64,000 nt of DNA from Rhodobacter sp. SGA-6-6 (lineage in GTDB: Bacteria > Pseudomonadota > Alphaproteobacteria > Rhodobacterales > Rhodobacteraceae): contig NZ_JAAKGP010000008.1 of the NCBI RefSeq assembly GCF_011043545.1, positions 1-64,000 of the forward strand, read 5' to 3'. The notes beneath the pieces are model-generated. The model saw only the letters and a program-made list of their open reading frames with translations, had not been told where the DNA came from and ran no database searches. Positions 7,260 through 16,896 of this stretch are shown in pieces; position 1 is the stretch's first letter; each line of letters begins with the position of its first letter. The position numbers and the translations under genes were made by a program.

Positions 7260-7520
7260 CTACTCCGCCGCGCGGGGCAGGCGGGCGCTGCGGCCGCCGC
7301 GGCGTTTCGCCAGGCGGGGGGCGCGGGCGGGAAGCTCGGCCATCACCGCGGCGCGTTCCGCGGCCGTCATCCGCGACCAGCCGGAGATTTCGGCGATGGA
7401 ACGATAGCAGCCGACGCAGATGCGTTCTTCCGGGTGGACGACGCAAAGCTTGATGCAGGGCGACTGGATCTCGTCGCGTTTCCAGACATCCTCGTCCTTC
7501 ACGACCCGTTTCCTTGCCAT
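7260..7520 (-). CDS. DUF1289 small protein
   Basis: This 86-aa protein carries the DUF1289 signature: SPCIKLCVV near residue 18, then [17 protein letters not shown] and a helical end ([16 protein letters not shown]). The spaced cysteines suggest metal or Fe-S binding; no function is established for the family. It starts inside the end of ruvX (20-base overlap), so it is the last gene of the ccmI-ruvX-DUF1289 operon. The C-terminal tail is rich in Arg and Ala. Confidence 0.85.
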   Translation of the reverse strand: MARKRVVKDEDVWKRDEIQSPCIKLCVVHPEERICVGCYRSIAEISGWSRMTAAERAAVMAELPARAPRLAKRRGGRSARLPRAAE

Positions 7521-7975
7521 GCCATGCGGTCCAGCGCTCCTTGCAGGATATATCCTGCCGCCACCGCATCGATCACCTCTTTGCGACGTTTTCGAGACGC
7601 ATCCGCCTCCAGAAGCGCCCTTTCGGCGGCGACGGTGGAAAGCCGCTCGTCCCAGAAGGCGATGGGAAGGTCGGTCAGCCGCGTCAGGTTGCGGGCGAAG
7701 GCCTGGGTCGATTGCACCCGCGGACCGGCGGTGCCGTCCATGTTCAGCGGCAGGCCGAGCACCAGGCCGCGGATCTCGCGCTCGGCCAGGATCTGCATCA
7801 GCCGGGCGGCGTCTTCGGTGAATTTCACCCGGCGGAGGATGGTGGTCGGCGTGGCGACCCGGCGGCGCAGGTCCGAGATGGCGATGCCGATGGTCTTGTC
7901 GCCGTAGTCCAGCCCGGCGATGGCGCCGGAAGCGGGCAGGGCGGCCGCGAAACCGGCGATGTCGTCGCAGATCAC
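7499..7975 (-). CDS. ruvX: Putative pre-16S rRNA nuclease RuvX/YqgF
   Basis: This 158-aa protein of the RNase H-like YqgF family processes the 5' end of 16S rRNA; it was earlier named as a Holliday junction resolvase. The motifs are in order: [15 protein letters not shown] (first acidic residue, about residue 21), [29 protein letters not shown] and the final [10 protein letters not shown] helix with the last Asp. The GTG start at 7975 shares bases with the ccmI stop (GTGA overlap), which shows translational coupling. It is the middle gene of a three-gene minus-strand operon. Confidence 0.9.
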   Translation of the reverse strand: MICDDIAGFAAALPASGAIAGLDYGDKTIGIAISDLRRRVATPTTILRRVKFTEDAARLMQILAEREIRGLVLGLPLNMDGTAGPRVQSTQAFARNLTRLTDLPIAFWDERLSTVAAERALLEADASRKRRKEVIDAVAAGYILQGALDRMAWQGNGS

Positions 7976-9189
7976 GGCGCCAGCCCCGCGGCGGCGGCGG
8001 CCTCGGCCAGCGCGGCGAGGTCGCCCTCGCGGCCCGCGAACCGCGTCTTCGCCTCGTCGTAGATCGCCTGCGCCTGGTCCCTGCGGTCCAGCGTGGCAAG
8101 CGCCGCGATCAGCCGCGCCCATTCCGCAGCGCTGCCGCCCTCGGTCGTCAGCCGCTCCTGCAGCTGCGCCACCATGCCCTCGACCATCTGCTGCCGCTCT
8201 TCCGGCGTCATTCCGGCGGCGGCCTCCATGTCCTCGATGGTCGGGCCGGAGGCGGCATCGGGCAGCTGGTAGGGGATGCCGGCGCGCATCGCCACATCCT
8301 CGATCTGGGCGCGGATCGGCCCGACCCAGGGCGCGCCGGGCGGGCTTTCCTCCAGCAAGGGCCGCCAGAAGGCGAAGGCGCGGTCGAAGCGGCCCCCTTG
8401 CGCGAACATCAGGCCGGAGAAATAGCGCGCCATGCCGTCGCGCGGGTCGCGCTCCAGCGCCGCGATCAGCGCCTGCTCGGCCTCGGGCGAGATATAGCCG
8501 CCGGCGGCGAGGATCATCATCTCGGCCAGGGTGGCGTAATCCTCGGCGGTGGCCTCTTCGCCCTTCACCTCCACCAGCCGGGCCTGTGCCGCCTTGGCGG
8601 CGATGAAATTGCCCAGCGTGGCCTCGTTCCGCGCCAGCAGGTCCAGCCCGCGCAGGTCGGTGGCGGTGGCCGGATCGACGGCGGCGCGCAGCTTCTCCAT
8701 CAGCGCCAGGAACTCGGCATCCGGCTGGGCGGGCGGCGGCGGCGCGGCGGCGGCTTCGGCCTCGGCCTGCGAGGGGCGGCCGGCCATCGCCGCATCGGCC
8801 ATGGCGAGGCGCTCGCGGATCGGCAGGTCGGGATACCAGGGCACGCCGACGCGGGAATAAAGCGCCAGCGCCGCGGCCATCGCCGCCAGCACCAGCGCCA
8901 TCGCCGCCCATGGCATCCGCGCGGGCGCGCCGGGGGCGGCGGCGCTCAGCGCACGGTCGGCCTCCAGCAGGCGGCGGGCGATCTCGGTCTTCACCCGTGC
9001 GGCCTCGGCCTCGGTCAGGGTGCCGCGGGCGAGGTCGCGGTCGGCCTCGGCCAGCTGGTCGCGGTAGACCTGGATGTCCTGCGCCGCCGCCGGCGCGGCC
9101 GCATCGCCGCGCATCAGGCCGCGGACCAGCCAAGCGGCGACCAGCACCGCCATCGCCGCCGCCACCGTCCAGAACCAGAAAGTCTCCAT
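7972..9189 (-). CDS. ccmI: Cytochrome c-type biogenesis protein CcmI
   Basis: This 405-aa inner-membrane protein acts in holding apocytochrome c for heme attachment. [22 protein letters not shown] forms the first membrane segment and a second lies near residues 95-112. Between them, a heptad-like cytoplasmic loop ([21 protein letters not shown]) is diagnostic of CcmI. The rest is a periplasmic TPR-like domain ([34 protein letters not shown]) that binds the apocytochrome C-terminal helix. Unlike in a full ccm operon, it is about 26 kb from ccmABCDG and leads ruvX and the DUF1289 gene. Confidence 0.9.
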   Translation of the reverse strand: METFWFWTVAAAMAVLVAAWLVRGLMRGDAAAPAAAQDIQVYRDQLAEADRDLARGTLTEAEAARVKTEIARRLLEADRALSAAAPGAPARMPWAAMALVLAAMAAALALYSRVGVPWYPDLPIRERLAMADAAMAGRPSQAEAEAAAAPPPPAQPDAEFLALMEKLRAAVDPATATDLRGLDLLARNEATLGNFIAAKAAQARLVEVKGEEATAEDYATLAEMMILAAGGYISPEAEQALIAALERDPRDGMARYFSGLMFAQGGRFDRAFAFWRPLLEESPPGAPWVGPIRAQIEDVAMRAGIPYQLPDAASGPTIEDMEAAAGMTPEERQQMVEGMVAQLQERLTTEGGSAAEWARLIAALATLDRRDQAQAIYDEAKTRFAGREGDLAALAEAAAAAGLAP

Positions 9190-9393
9190 CCGCCCGCCCG
9201 CGCCTTGCCCGTTTCCCGCCCGATGTAGCCCTTCGGCGACGCCGGCAAAAGGGTCCTGGTGCCGCAGGGGCGGCGCGGCTTTCGGCCCCCGATCCGCCCC
9301 ATGTCGCAATTTTCCCGATTGTGCCGCTGGAGGGAGGGGATAAAGCTTTGCCCCGTTCCATGACAAAGCCAGATCCTGCACCGGGAGACGCAT

Positions 9394-10641
9394 ATGAGAC
9401 GCTATTCGGTTTTCGCCATCGCCCGTGAGGCCATGCGCTACCACACGGGCTGGGAAAAGGCCTGGGCCGCGCCCGAGCCGAAGGCGAAATACGACGCGGT
9501 GATCGTCGGTGCGGGCGGCCACGGGCTGGCGACGGCCTATTACCTGGGCAAGAACCACGGCATCCGCAACGTGGCGATCATCGAGAAGGGCTGGCTCGGC
9601 GGCGGCAACACCGGGCGGAACACCACCATCATCCGCTCGAACTACCTGCAGGACCCTTCGGCGGCGATCTACGACAAGGCGCTGCAGCTTTACGAGACGC
9701 TGAGCCAGGACCTGAACTACAACGTGATGTTCAGCCCCCGCGGCCTTCTGATGCTGGCGCAGACCCATCACGAGGTCCGCGGCTACATGCGCACCGTCCA
9801 TGCCAACCTCCTGCAAGGGGTGGAGACGAAGTGGATCACCCCGGACGAGGTGAAGAAGCTGGTGCCGATCATGAACATCGGCGGGCCGCGCTATCCGGTG
9901 CTCGGCGCGCTCTACCAGCCGCGCGGCGGAACCGGCCGGCATGACGCGGTGGCCTGGGGCTATGCCCGGGCGTGCAGCGACATGGGAATGCACATCATCC
10001 AGAACTGCGAGGTGAAGGGGGTCCGGTCGGAAAACGGCGTGGTGACCGGGGTCGACACCACCAAGGGCTTCATCGGCTGCAGCAAGCTGGGCATGGTCGT
10101 CGCCGGCCATTCCGGCCAGCTGGCCGAGATGGCGGGCTTCCGGCTGCCGATCGAGGCGGTGGCCCTGCAGGCGCTGGTCTCCGAGCCGATCAAGCCCTGC
10201 ATGGACGTGGTCGTCATGGCCAACACCGTGCACGGCTACATGAGCCAGTCCGACAAGGGCGAGATGGTGATCGGCGGCGGCACCGACGGCTTCAACAACT
10301 ACACGCAGCGCGGGTCCTGGCACCATATCGAGGAAACCCTGCGCGCGCTGGTCGAGACCTTCCCGATGCTCAGCCGGCTGAAGATGCTGCGGCAATGGGG
10401 CGGCATCGTCGACATGACCGGCGACCGTTCGCCGCTGATCTCGAAGACGCCGCTGGGGAACTGCTTCATCAACTGCGGCTGGGGGACGGGGGGCTTCAAG
10501 GCCATTCCCGGCTCCGGCTGGGCGATGGCCGAGCTGATGGCGAAGGGAGAGCCCGGGCCTCTGGCTGCCGAATTCAACATGTGGCGCTTCAAGGAAGGCA
10601 AGTTCATCGACGAGTCGGTGGCCGCCGGGGTGGCGCATTGA
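9394..10641 (+). CDS. soxB: Sarcosine oxidase subunit beta
   Basis: The beta subunit of heterotetrameric sarcosine oxidase (415 aa) holds FAD and the covalent FMN and is where sarcosine is oxidised to glycine plus a C1 unit with release of H2O2. The FAD-binding Rossmann start is [20 protein letters not shown] at about residue 34, followed by the conserved [20 protein letters not shown]. The C-terminal GCFI-type segment ([17 protein letters not shown]) closes the fold. It is the first gene of soxBDAG, but a small membrane-protein gene separates it from soxD. Confidence 0.95.
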   Translation: MRRYSVFAIAREAMRYHTGWEKAWAAPEPKAKYDAVIVGAGGHGLATAYYLGKNHGIRNVAIIEKGWLGGGNTGRNTTIIRSNYLQDPSAAIYDKALQLYETLSQDLNYNVMFSPRGLLMLAQTHHEVRGYMRTVHANLLQGVETKWITPDEVKKLVPIMNIGGPRYPVLGALYQPRGGTGRHDAVAWGYARACSDMGMHIIQNCEVKGVRSENGVVTGVDTTKGFIGCSKLGMVVAGHSGQLAEMAGFRLPIEAVALQALVSEPIKPCMDVVVMANTVHGYMSQSDKGEMVIGGGTDGFNNYTQRGSWHHIEETLRALVETFPMLSRLKMLRQWGGIVDMTGDRSPLISKTPLGNCFINCGWGTGGFKAIPGSGWAMAELMAKGEPGPLAAEFNMWRFKEGKFIDESVAAGVAH

Positions 10642-10651
10642 TGCGGAACTC

Positions 10652-10672
10652 CGATTTTTCGACGAAAAATCG
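10652..10672. repeat. Post-stop palindrome, TTTTTCG family
   Basis: GATTTTTCGACGAAAAATC starts about 10 bases after the soxB stop. A weaker related inverted repeat (GGGTTTTCGGTGAAACC) follows at about 10680. The same core recurs after other genes in the window. Confidence 0.75.
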
Positions 10673-10846
10673 CGGGCTCCGGGTTTTCGGTGAAACCTCG
10701 GGGGCGGGCCGTCGCGGCCTGCGCGCGCGGTTTTCCGCGGACGGGCGGCCGCCGGATCGCCGGATTTCCGCCGGTCCCGCCGCCGGGCGGAACCATCCCT
10801 TCCGCGCAGCCGTTCCTTCATCGTCCGCAACAACGGAGATGAAGCA

Positions 10847-11191
10847 ATGGCCTACGAACAAGATCGCATCACCGGCAGGCCGGGCGAATACCGCGAGGTG
10901 CGCACCACCGACACCAGCAACGGCGGTCTCATCGCCGCTCTGGTCGTTATCGTCGCCATCGTCATCGGCGCCATCGCCCTGTTCTCGGGGAACCAGCCTG
11001 CCACCGTGCCGGCAACGCCCGAACCGGCGACCCAGCCGCTGGCAACCGAGCCGGCGCAGCCGGTGGTGCCTGACGCCGTGCCGTCGACGCCCGCTCCCGA
11101 TGCCGGTGCCCCGGCTGACGGCGCCGGCAGCGATGTCGGCGACCCGGCTGTTCCCGGCGTTCCCGCCGAGGACGCGGCTCCTGCCGACTGA
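10847..11191 (+). CDS. Small single-pass membrane protein within the sox operon
   Basis: This 114-aa protein has a soluble start (about 25 residues), one strong membrane helix (GLIAALVVIVAIVIGAIALF, residues about 28-47) and a low-complexity tail of Pro, Ala, Val and Asp that probably lies in the periplasm. GGAGATGAAGC before the ATG supports the start. No homologous family is recognisable. Its place between soxB and soxD, flanked by palindromes, is unusual for this operon. Confidence 0.6.
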   Translation: MAYEQDRITGRPGEYREVRTTDTSNGGLIAALVVIVAIVIGAIALFSGNQPATVPATPEPATQPLATEPAQPVVPDAVPSTPAPDAGAPADGAGSDVGDPAVPGVPAEDAAPAD

Positions 11192-11272
11192 CCTGTCCCG
11201 CAAGGGACCGACCGTCCATCCGGGCCGGGGGGCTTCGCGCCTCCCGGCCCTTCTTCGTGCGCAAATGCAGGG

Positions 11273-11295
11273 CCGGATTTTCGGCGAAAATCCGG
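11273..11295. repeat. Palindrome, TTTTCG family, before soxD
   Basis: CCGGATTTTCGGCGAAAATCCGG is palindromic except at its centre and lies after the small membrane-protein gene. An upstream in-frame ATG for soxD (11257) lies just before this hairpin, which is a reason to prefer the later TTG start. Confidence 0.7.
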
Positions 11296-11313
11296 AAGGA
11301 AAAGGAGGCCGCG

Positions 11314-11637
11314 TTGCTGCTGCTTGAATGTCCCTATTGCGGCGTCAAGGCCGAGGAGACCGAGCTTGCCCCGGGCGGCGAGGCGCATCTGAAGCGCTTC
11401 GGCCCCGGCTCGGCCCCGGAGGAATTCGAGGCCTACATGTTCGCCCGGAAGAACCCCAAGGGCGTGCATTTCGAGCGCTGGCGCCATGCCTATGGCTGCG
11501 GCAAGTGGTTCCTCGCCGCGCGCGACACCGCGACGCTGGAGGTCTTCGGCACCTATCCGGCGCAGACCAGCGAACCCCCCGCCGACCTGGTGGAGAAGAT
11601 CCGGGCCAGGCGGCCTGACTGGAAGGGCTACAAATGA
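11314..11637 (+). CDS. soxD: Sarcosine oxidase subunit delta
   Basis: The small delta subunit (107 aa) holds the zinc of the sarcosine oxidase heterotetramer. The zinc ligands are visible as CPYCG at the start and H-A-Y-G-C in WRHAYGCGKWF. The start is set at TTG 11314 because AAGGAGG lies 5 bases before it and the family starts exactly here (LLLECPYCG). An ATG at 11257 would add a stretch encoded by a palindrome. The stop overlaps the soxA start by 4 bases. Confidence 0.92.
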   Translation: MLLLECPYCGVKAEETELAPGGEAHLKRFGPGSAPEEFEAYMFARKNPKGVHFERWRHAYGCGKWFLAARDTATLEVFGTYPAQTSEPPADLVEKIRARRPDWKGYK

Positions 11638-14600
11638 GCACGCGGCTTTCCAAGGGCGGGCGGCTGATCGACCGCACGGCGGCGATGGAGTTCAGCTTCA
11701 ACGGCAAGCGGATGCGCGGGTTCCGCGGCGACACGCTGGCCGCGGCGCTGCTGGCCAACGATCAGATGCTGGTCGGGCGGTCGTTCAAGTATCACCGCCC
11801 GCGCGGCATCGTCGCCTCCGGCGCCGAGGAGCCGAACGCGCTGGTGAACATGGGTGCGGGCGGCCGGTTCGAGCCGAACCAGCGCACGACCACGACCGAG
11901 TTGTTCGACGGGCTGGCCGCCACCAGCCAGAACCACTTCCCCAGCCTGGACTTCGACGTGGGGGTGGTGAACAACTACGCCGCGCGCTTCCTGCCGGCGG
12001 GGTTCTACTACAAGACCTTCATGCACCCGCGGCCGTTCTGGAAACATGTGTTCGAGCCCATCGTCCGCCAGTCCGCCGGTCTCGGCAAGGCGCCGAAGGA
12101 GCGGGACGAGGACCGCTACGAGCAGGCCTATGCCTTCTGCGACCTGCTGGTCGTCGGCGGCGGCATCGCCGGGCTGCAGGCGGCGCTGATCGCCGGGGCG
12201 GCCGGGGCGCGGGTGATCCTGCTGGAGCAGACGCCGCATTGGGGCGGCCGCGCGCCGGTGGACGGCGACGTCATCGACGGGGCGCCGGCAGAAGCGTGGA
12301 TCGACGCCACGCTGGAAGCGCTTGGAAAGATGGAGAATGTCACGCTGAAGGCCCGGACGATGGCTTTCGGCTCCTACGACCACGGCTATGTGCTGGCCGA
12401 GGAGCGGGTGGCAGACCATACCCCCGGCGACGGGCGGCCGAAGAAGCGGCTCTGGCGCATCCGGGCGGCCAAGGTGCTGTCGGCGCAAGGTGCGATCGAG
12501 CGGCCGCTGTCCTTCGCCGGCAACGACATTCCCGGCGTCATGCTGGCCTCCGCCGTGCGCGACTATGTGGTGAACTGGGCGGTCTCGCCCGGCGACCGCA
12601 CCGTGGTCGTCACCAACAACGACGACGCCTACCGCACCGTCCTCGCCTTGAAGGGGGCGGGGCTGGAGGTTGCGGCGGTGGTGGATGCAAGGGCGCAGGT
12701 CACCGGCGCGCTGCCGGCGCAGGCGCGGGCCATGGGCATCCGCATCGAAACGGGGCGCGGCGTGGTCAAGGTCAAGGGCGGCAAGCGCGTGACCGGCGTC
12801 TGCATCGGGTTGCAGGCCGGCGAGGGCGCGGTGCTGGACGAGATCGCTTGCGATGCCGTCGCCATGTCCGGCGGCTGGTCGCCGGTGGTGCATCTGTGGA
12901 GCCATTGCGGCGGCAAGCTGCACTGGGACCGCCGCCACCACATGTTCCGCCCCGATCCCGCCCGTCCGCCAATCACCCATGACGGCAGCCCGATGGTCAT
13001 CCCGGCCGGGGCCGCCAATGGCGCGCTTTCCGCGGCCGAGGCGCTGTCCGATGCGGCCGAGCAGGGCGTGGCGGCGGTGAAGGCCCTGGGTCTGAAGGGC
13101 AGGACCACGCCGCTCGGCAAGGCCGATCCGGTGGAAGAGGCGGCGATGGAGCCGGTCTGGATCATGCCGCAGGGCGCCGGGCCGAAGCTGAAGATGAAGA
13201 TGTGGCTGGACTACCAGAACGACGTGAAGGTGTCGGACGTGCAGCTGGCCGCGCGCGAGGGCTATACCTCGGTCGAACACACCAAGCGCTACACCACGCT
13301 CGGCATGGCGACGGATCAGGGGAAGCTCAGCAATATCAACGGTCTGGCCGTTCTTGCTGATGCTTTGCATGAAGACATCCCGGCCGTCGGCACCACCACC
13401 TTCCGCCCGCCCTACACGCCCGTCACCATCGGCGCGCTGGCCGGCGAGTCGCGGGGCGAGATCTTCCAGCCGCTGCGCCGCAGCCCAATGCACGAATGGC
13501 ACGAGGCGCAGGGCGCCTATATGGAGCCCGTGGGCCTCTGGCGCCGGCCCTATTGCTACCCGCGCGCCGGCGAGACGCATGAACAGGCGGTGCATCGGGA
13601 AATCCTGAACACCCGGGCGAAGGTGGGGATGTTGGACGCCTCCACCCTCGGCAAGATCGTGGTCCGGGGGCCGGATGCCGGCCGCTTCCTCGACATGCTC
13701 TACACCAACGTCATGTCCACTTTGCCGGTGGGCAAGTGCCGCTATGGCCTGATGTGCAACGAGCAGGGGTTCCTGTCGGACGACGGCGTGGTGGTCCGGC
13801 TGGCCGAGGACACCTGGCTCTGCCACACCACCTCGGGCGGCGCCGACCGCATCCATGGCTGGATGGAGGACTGGCTGCAATGCGAATGGTGGGACTGGCA
13901 GGTCTTCACCGCCAATGTCACCGAGCAATACGCCCAGATCGCCGTCGCCGGCCCCGACGCCCGCAAGGTGCTGGAGAAGCTCGGCGGCATGGACGTCTCG
14001 AAGGAGGCGCTGCCCTTCATGACCTTCGTCGAGGGGCATCTGGGCGGCCTTCCGGCGCGGGTGCACCGGATCAGCTTCTCGGGCGAGCTTTCCTATGAGA
14101 TCGCCGTCCCCGCCAGCCACGGCCTTGCGCTGTGGCAGGCGCTGATCGCGGCCGGCGCCGACTACGGCGTGATGCCCTACGGCACCGAGGCGATGCACAT
14201 CATGCGGGCCGAAAAGGGCTTCATCATGATCGGCGACGAGACCGACGGCACGGTGATCCCGCAGGACCTGGGCCTCGACTGGGCGATCTCGAAGAAGAAG
14301 GCCGATTTCCTCGGCAAGCGCGGACAGGAGCGCAGCTTCCTCGCCAGCCCCGACCGCTGGAAGCTGGTCGGCTTCGAGACTCTGGACGGTTCCGTCATCG
14401 AGGACGGCGCCTATGTCCCGGAAGAAGGCGTCAACGGCAACGGCCAGCGCAACGTGCAGGGCCGGGTGACCTCCACCTACTACAGCCCGACGCTGAAGAA
14501 GGGAATCGCCATGGGCCTGTTGAAGAACGGCCCGGCGCGGATGGACGAGGTGGTGGAGTTCACCCGCATGTCGGGCGGCACCACCAAGGCGCGGGTGGTG

Positions 14601-14645
14601 AACCCGGTGTTCCTGGATCCGAAAGGGGAGAAGCAGGATGTCTGA
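11634..14645 (+). CDS. soxA: Sarcosine oxidase subunit alpha
   Basis: The 1003-aa alpha subunit has the three family parts. A ferredoxin-like N-terminal domain (MRGFRGDTLAAALLAND) lacks cluster cysteines, as usual here. An NAD-binding Rossmann domain starts at LVVGGGIAGLQAALIAG, about residue 172. A C-terminal GcvT-like half binds tetrahydrofolate (TNVMSTLPVGKCRYGLM, ISFSGELSYEIAVP). It takes the C1 unit produced on SoxB to form 5,10-methylene-tetrahydrofolate. The gene overlaps soxD by 4 bases and soxG by 8 bases, so translation is coupled. Confidence 0.95.
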   Translation: MSTRLSKGGRLIDRTAAMEFSFNGKRMRGFRGDTLAAALLANDQMLVGRSFKYHRPRGIVASGAEEPNALVNMGAGGRFEPNQRTTTTELFDGLAATSQNHFPSLDFDVGVVNNYAARFLPAGFYYKTFMHPRPFWKHVFEPIVRQSAGLGKAPKERDEDRYEQAYAFCDLLVVGGGIAGLQAALIAGAAGARVILLEQTPHWGGRAPVDGDVIDGAPAEAWIDATLEALGKMENVTLKARTMAFGSYDHGYVLAEERVADHTPGDGRPKKRLWRIRAAKVLSAQGAIERPLSFAGNDIPGVMLASAVRDYVVNWAVSPGDRTVVVTNNDDAYRTVLALKGAGLEVAAVVDARAQVTGALPAQARAMGIRIETGRGVVKVKGGKRVTGVCIGLQAGEGAVLDEIACDAVAMSGGWSPVVHLWSHCGGKLHWDRRHHMFRPDPARPPITHDGSPMVIPAGAANGALSAAEALSDAAEQGVAAVKALGLKGRTTPLGKADPVEEAAMEPVWIMPQGAGPKLKMKMWLDYQNDVKVSDVQLAAREGYTSVEHTKRYTTLGMATDQGKLSNINGLAVLADALHEDIPAVGTTTFRPPYTPVTIGALAGESRGEIFQPLRRSPMHEWHEAQGAYMEPVGLWRRPYCYPRAGETHEQAVHREILNTRAKVGMLDASTLGKIVVRGPDAGRFLDMLYTNVMSTLPVGKCRYGLMCNEQGFLSDDGVVVRLAEDTWLCHTTSGGADRIHGWMEDWLQCEWWDWQVFTANVTEQYAQIAVAGPDARKVLEKLGGMDVSKEALPFMTFVEGHLGGLPARVHRISFSGELSYEIAVPASHGLALWQALIAAGADYGVMPYGTEAMHIMRAEKGFIMIGDETDGTVIPQDLGLDWAISKKKADFLGKRGQERSFLASPDRWKLVGFETLDGSVIEDGAYVPEEGVNGNGQRNVQGRVTSTYYSPTLKKGIAMGLLKNGPARMDEVVEFTRMSGGTTKARVVNPVFLDPKGEKQDV

Positions 14646-15213
14646 TCTTTCCGCGAAACCCGTCTCCGCCCTCGGCGGCGCTTCGTTCGACGGCTTTGCG
14701 AAAGTGCGCGAGATCGGCCCCCTGGGCATGATCACGCTGCGCGCCAAGCCCGGCACCAAGGGGCTGGACCAGGCGGTCAAGGCCGCGGTCGGCACCGGCC
14801 TTCCCGCCGTCCGGCGGATGGAATGGTCCGGCCCGGCCGATACCGGCCGCGGCTGCGGCTGGATGAGCCCGGACGAATTCCTGCTGATCCTGCCCTATGC
14901 CGAGGTCTCCACCGCCCTGGCCGCGCTGGAACAGGCGCTGAAGGGCGAGCACGCCCTCGCCGTCGACGTCTCCGACGCCCGCGCGGTCTTCCGCATCGAG
15001 GGCGAGAAGGCCGGCCAGGTGCTGGCCAAGCTCTGCCCCGCCGACATCGACAGGCTGGAGCCGGGCGAGCTGCGCCGCACCCGCGTGGCGCAGGTGGCGG
15101 GCGCCTTCTGGGCCGGCGAGGGCGGCTATACCCTGGTCTCCTTCCGCTCGGTCGCGGGCTATGTCATGGGGCTGCTCAGCCATTCCGCCATGGCGGGCAG
15201 CGAACTGGGCTGA
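14638..15213 (+). CDS. soxG: Sarcosine oxidase subunit gamma
   Basis: The 191-aa gamma subunit completes the heterotetramer. It is distantly GcvT-like, with RMEWSGPADTGRGCGWMSPDEFLLI in the middle and DVSDARAVFRIEGEKAGQVL after it. It starts 8 bases inside soxA. A hairpin follows the stop, and then the superoxide dismutase gene has its own promoter. The order soxB-(extra gene)-soxD-soxA-soxG is otherwise canonical. Confidence 0.93.
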   Translation: MSDLSAKPVSALGGASFDGFAKVREIGPLGMITLRAKPGTKGLDQAVKAAVGTGLPAVRRMEWSGPADTGRGCGWMSPDEFLLILPYAEVSTALAALEQALKGEHALAVDVSDARAVFRIEGEKAGQVLAKLCPADIDRLEPGELRRTRVAQVAGAFWAGEGGYTLVSFRSVAGYVMGLLSHSAMAGSELG

Positions 15214-15227
15214 GGGCGGAACCGCAG

Positions 15228-15258
15228 CCTGCCCCTGTGCGTTGGCGCAGAGGGCAGG
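15228..15258 (+). terminator. Hairpin after soxG
   Basis: CCTGCCCCTGTGC and GCGCAGAGGGCAGG can pair around GTTG, 15 bases after the soxG stop. There is no clear T tract, so termination by this hairpin alone is uncertain. Confidence 0.45.
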
Positions 15259-15283
15259 TCCGCGCCGCATTCCGTGTGCGGGC

Positions 15284-15312
15284 TTGACCTTGCCGCCCGT
15301 TGCGCCTGTATT
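15284..15312 (+). promoter_or_regulatory. Promoter of sodB
   Basis: TTGACC, a 17-base spacer and TGTATT fit a sigma-70-type promoter 36 bases before the sodB start codon. An imperfect inverted repeat CGTTGC...GCAACG flanks the -10 box and could bind a regulator. Confidence 0.6.
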
Positions 15313-15348
15313 CCCAAGGCAACGCAATCCCGAACAGGAGTGAGTCCC

Positions 15349-15951
15349 ATGGCTTTCACGCTTCCCGATCTTCCCTATGCGCATGACGCGCTGGCCCCCC
15401 TCGGCATGTCGAAGGAGACGCTGGAGTTTCACCACGACATCCACCACAAGGCCTATGTCGACAACGGCAACAAGCTGATCGCCGGGACCGAGTGGGAATC
15501 GAAGTCGCTGGAAGAAATCGTCAAGGGCACCTACCAGGCCGGCGCCGTGGCGCAGAACGGCATCTTCAACAACGCCAGCCAGCACTGGAACCACAACCTG
15601 TTCTGGGAAGTGATGGGCCCGGGCGAGGGCAAGAAGATCCCCGGCGCGCTGGAGAAGGCGCTGACCGAAGGCTTCGGCTCGGTCGAGAAGTTCAAGGAAG
15701 ACTTCTCGGCGGCCGGCGCGGGCCAGTTCGGCTCCGGCTGGGCCTGGCTGGTGAAGGACAAGGACGGGTCGCTGAAGGTGACCAAGACCGAGAACGGGGT
15801 GAACCCGCTCTGCTTCGGCCAGACCGCACTTCTGGGCTGCGACGTGTGGGAGCATTCCTACTACATCGACTTCCGCAACAAGCGCCCGGCCTATCTGACC
15901 AACTTCCTGGAGAAGCTGGTGAACTGGGAAGCCGTCGCCGCGCGGCTGTAA
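15349..15951 (+). CDS. sodB: Superoxide dismutase, Fe/Mn type
   Basis: This 200-aa cytosolic enzyme converts superoxide to H2O2 and O2. The metal ligands are visible: His in LEFHHDIHHKAYV, His in NNASQHWNHNLFW, and the C-terminal DVWEHSYYIDF with Asp and His. GQFGSGWAWLV is typical. Residues such as GAVAQNGIFNN and AGQFGSG fit the Fe-type branch common in alphaproteobacteria, but metal choice cannot be fixed from sequence. The ATG after AGGAG was chosen. It sits directly after the H2O2-producing sarcosine oxidase operon, under its own promoter. Confidence 0.94.
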   Translation: MAFTLPDLPYAHDALAPLGMSKETLEFHHDIHHKAYVDNGNKLIAGTEWESKSLEEIVKGTYQAGAVAQNGIFNNASQHWNHNLFWEVMGPGEGKKIPGALEKALTEGFGSVEKFKEDFSAAGAGQFGSGWAWLVKDKDGSLKVTKTENGVNPLCFGQTALLGCDVWEHSYYIDFRNKRPAYLTNFLEKLVNWEAVAARL

Positions 15952-15974
15952 GGTCGGCGGAACCTCAGGATGCG

Positions 15975-16004
15975 GGCCCGCGGAGCGATCCGCGGGCCTT
16001 TTCC
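15975..16004 (+). terminator. Intrinsic terminator of sodB
   Basis: GGCCCGCGG and CCGCGGGCC pair perfectly around a 6-base loop and are followed by TTTTCCTT, starting 24 bases after the sodB stop. Confidence 0.85.
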
Positions 16005-16106
16005 TTATGGGCCGCAGCCGCGAAACGGGATTGACCTTCCCCTGCACGCGCGGGAAGAATCGGCAGGCAAGGCAGCCGGGCAAGGCGGCCGGGCGCAGGA
16101 GGCGAT

Positions 16107-16892
16107 ATGGCGACGAAATCCGCGGTGAAGAGTGCAGCGAAGGGCAAGATGACGAGTGAGGCGGCTGCGGCGGCCGGACCGGAGGCTACAAGCGGCGGCA
16201 AGGCCGAGAAGGCGGGCCAGACCGGGCTCTACCGCCAGGCGACCGAGGAGGCCGAGCGCATCGGCAAGCCCGAGCGCAAGGAAGGCGCGGGCTATGTCCT
16301 GCACGAATACCCCAGCTACGAGACCTATGTCGAAGTGCAGACCGCCGGCAACAAGGCCAAGCTGCGCCGCCAGTTCGTCAAGCGCAGCCATGTCGACCGA
16401 CTGGCGGCCTATCTGCGCGAACGGGGGGTGGCGGTGACGGCGGGGATCTGCCACGGCACCCGCGCCGGGCGCGAGCAGCGCTGGTTCCGCAAGGCACTGG
16501 CCTGCGACGGGATCTTCGGCACCGAGATTTCGGAGACCGCAACCGGGTTTCCCTTCACCGTGCAATGGGATTTCCATGACGTGAACCCCGAGTGGGTGGG
16601 GCGGTTCGACTTCGTCTATTCCAACTCCTGGGACCATGCCTTCGACCCGCAGCGGGCCTTCGCCGCCTGGCTGGGGCAGTTGCGTCCGGGCGGGCTCCTG
16701 ATGCTGGACTACACCCGCGGCCAGGCTCCGTCGGCGGCCAATGCGCTGGACCCGTTCGGGGCCGAGCTGCCGGCGCTGGTGGAGATGCTGGAGGGCCTCG
16801 GCCGCACCGAGGGGGCGGAACTGCTGGAGGTGCTGGACTGCCGCGATAATGCCGAATACCGGGCGCAGGTCCTGGTGATGGCGAAGCGCTAG
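16107..16892 (+). CDS. SAM-dependent methyltransferase-like protein
   Basis: This 261-aa protein resembles class I methyltransferases in its second half: TAGICHGTRAGREQRWF at the position of the SAM-binding glycine motif, then FDFVYSNSWDHAFDP and LGQLRPGGLLMLDYTRG, which fit motifs II and III. The first about 35 residues are rich in Lys, Ala and Ser and are probably disordered. The methyl acceptor is unknown. It stands alone between the sodB terminator and a convergent LOG-family gene, ending 4 bases from that gene's stop. Confidence 0.7.
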   Translation: MATKSAVKSAAKGKMTSEAAAAAGPEATSGGKAEKAGQTGLYRQATEEAERIGKPERKEGAGYVLHEYPSYETYVEVQTAGNKAKLRRQFVKRSHVDRLAAYLRERGVAVTAGICHGTRAGREQRWFRKALACDGIFGTEISETATGFPFTVQWDFHDVNPEWVGRFDFVYSNSWDHAFDPQRAFAAWLGQLRPGGLLMLDYTRGQAPSAANALDPFGAELPALVEMLEGLGRTEGAELLEVLDCRDNAEYRAQVLVMAKR

Positions 16893-16896
16893 CGGA

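Noticed and set aside
11257-11313. ATG start for soxD at 11257
   Set aside because: It would translate a palindrome and add 19 residues that the family lacks. TTG at 11314 has a strong ribosome binding site.
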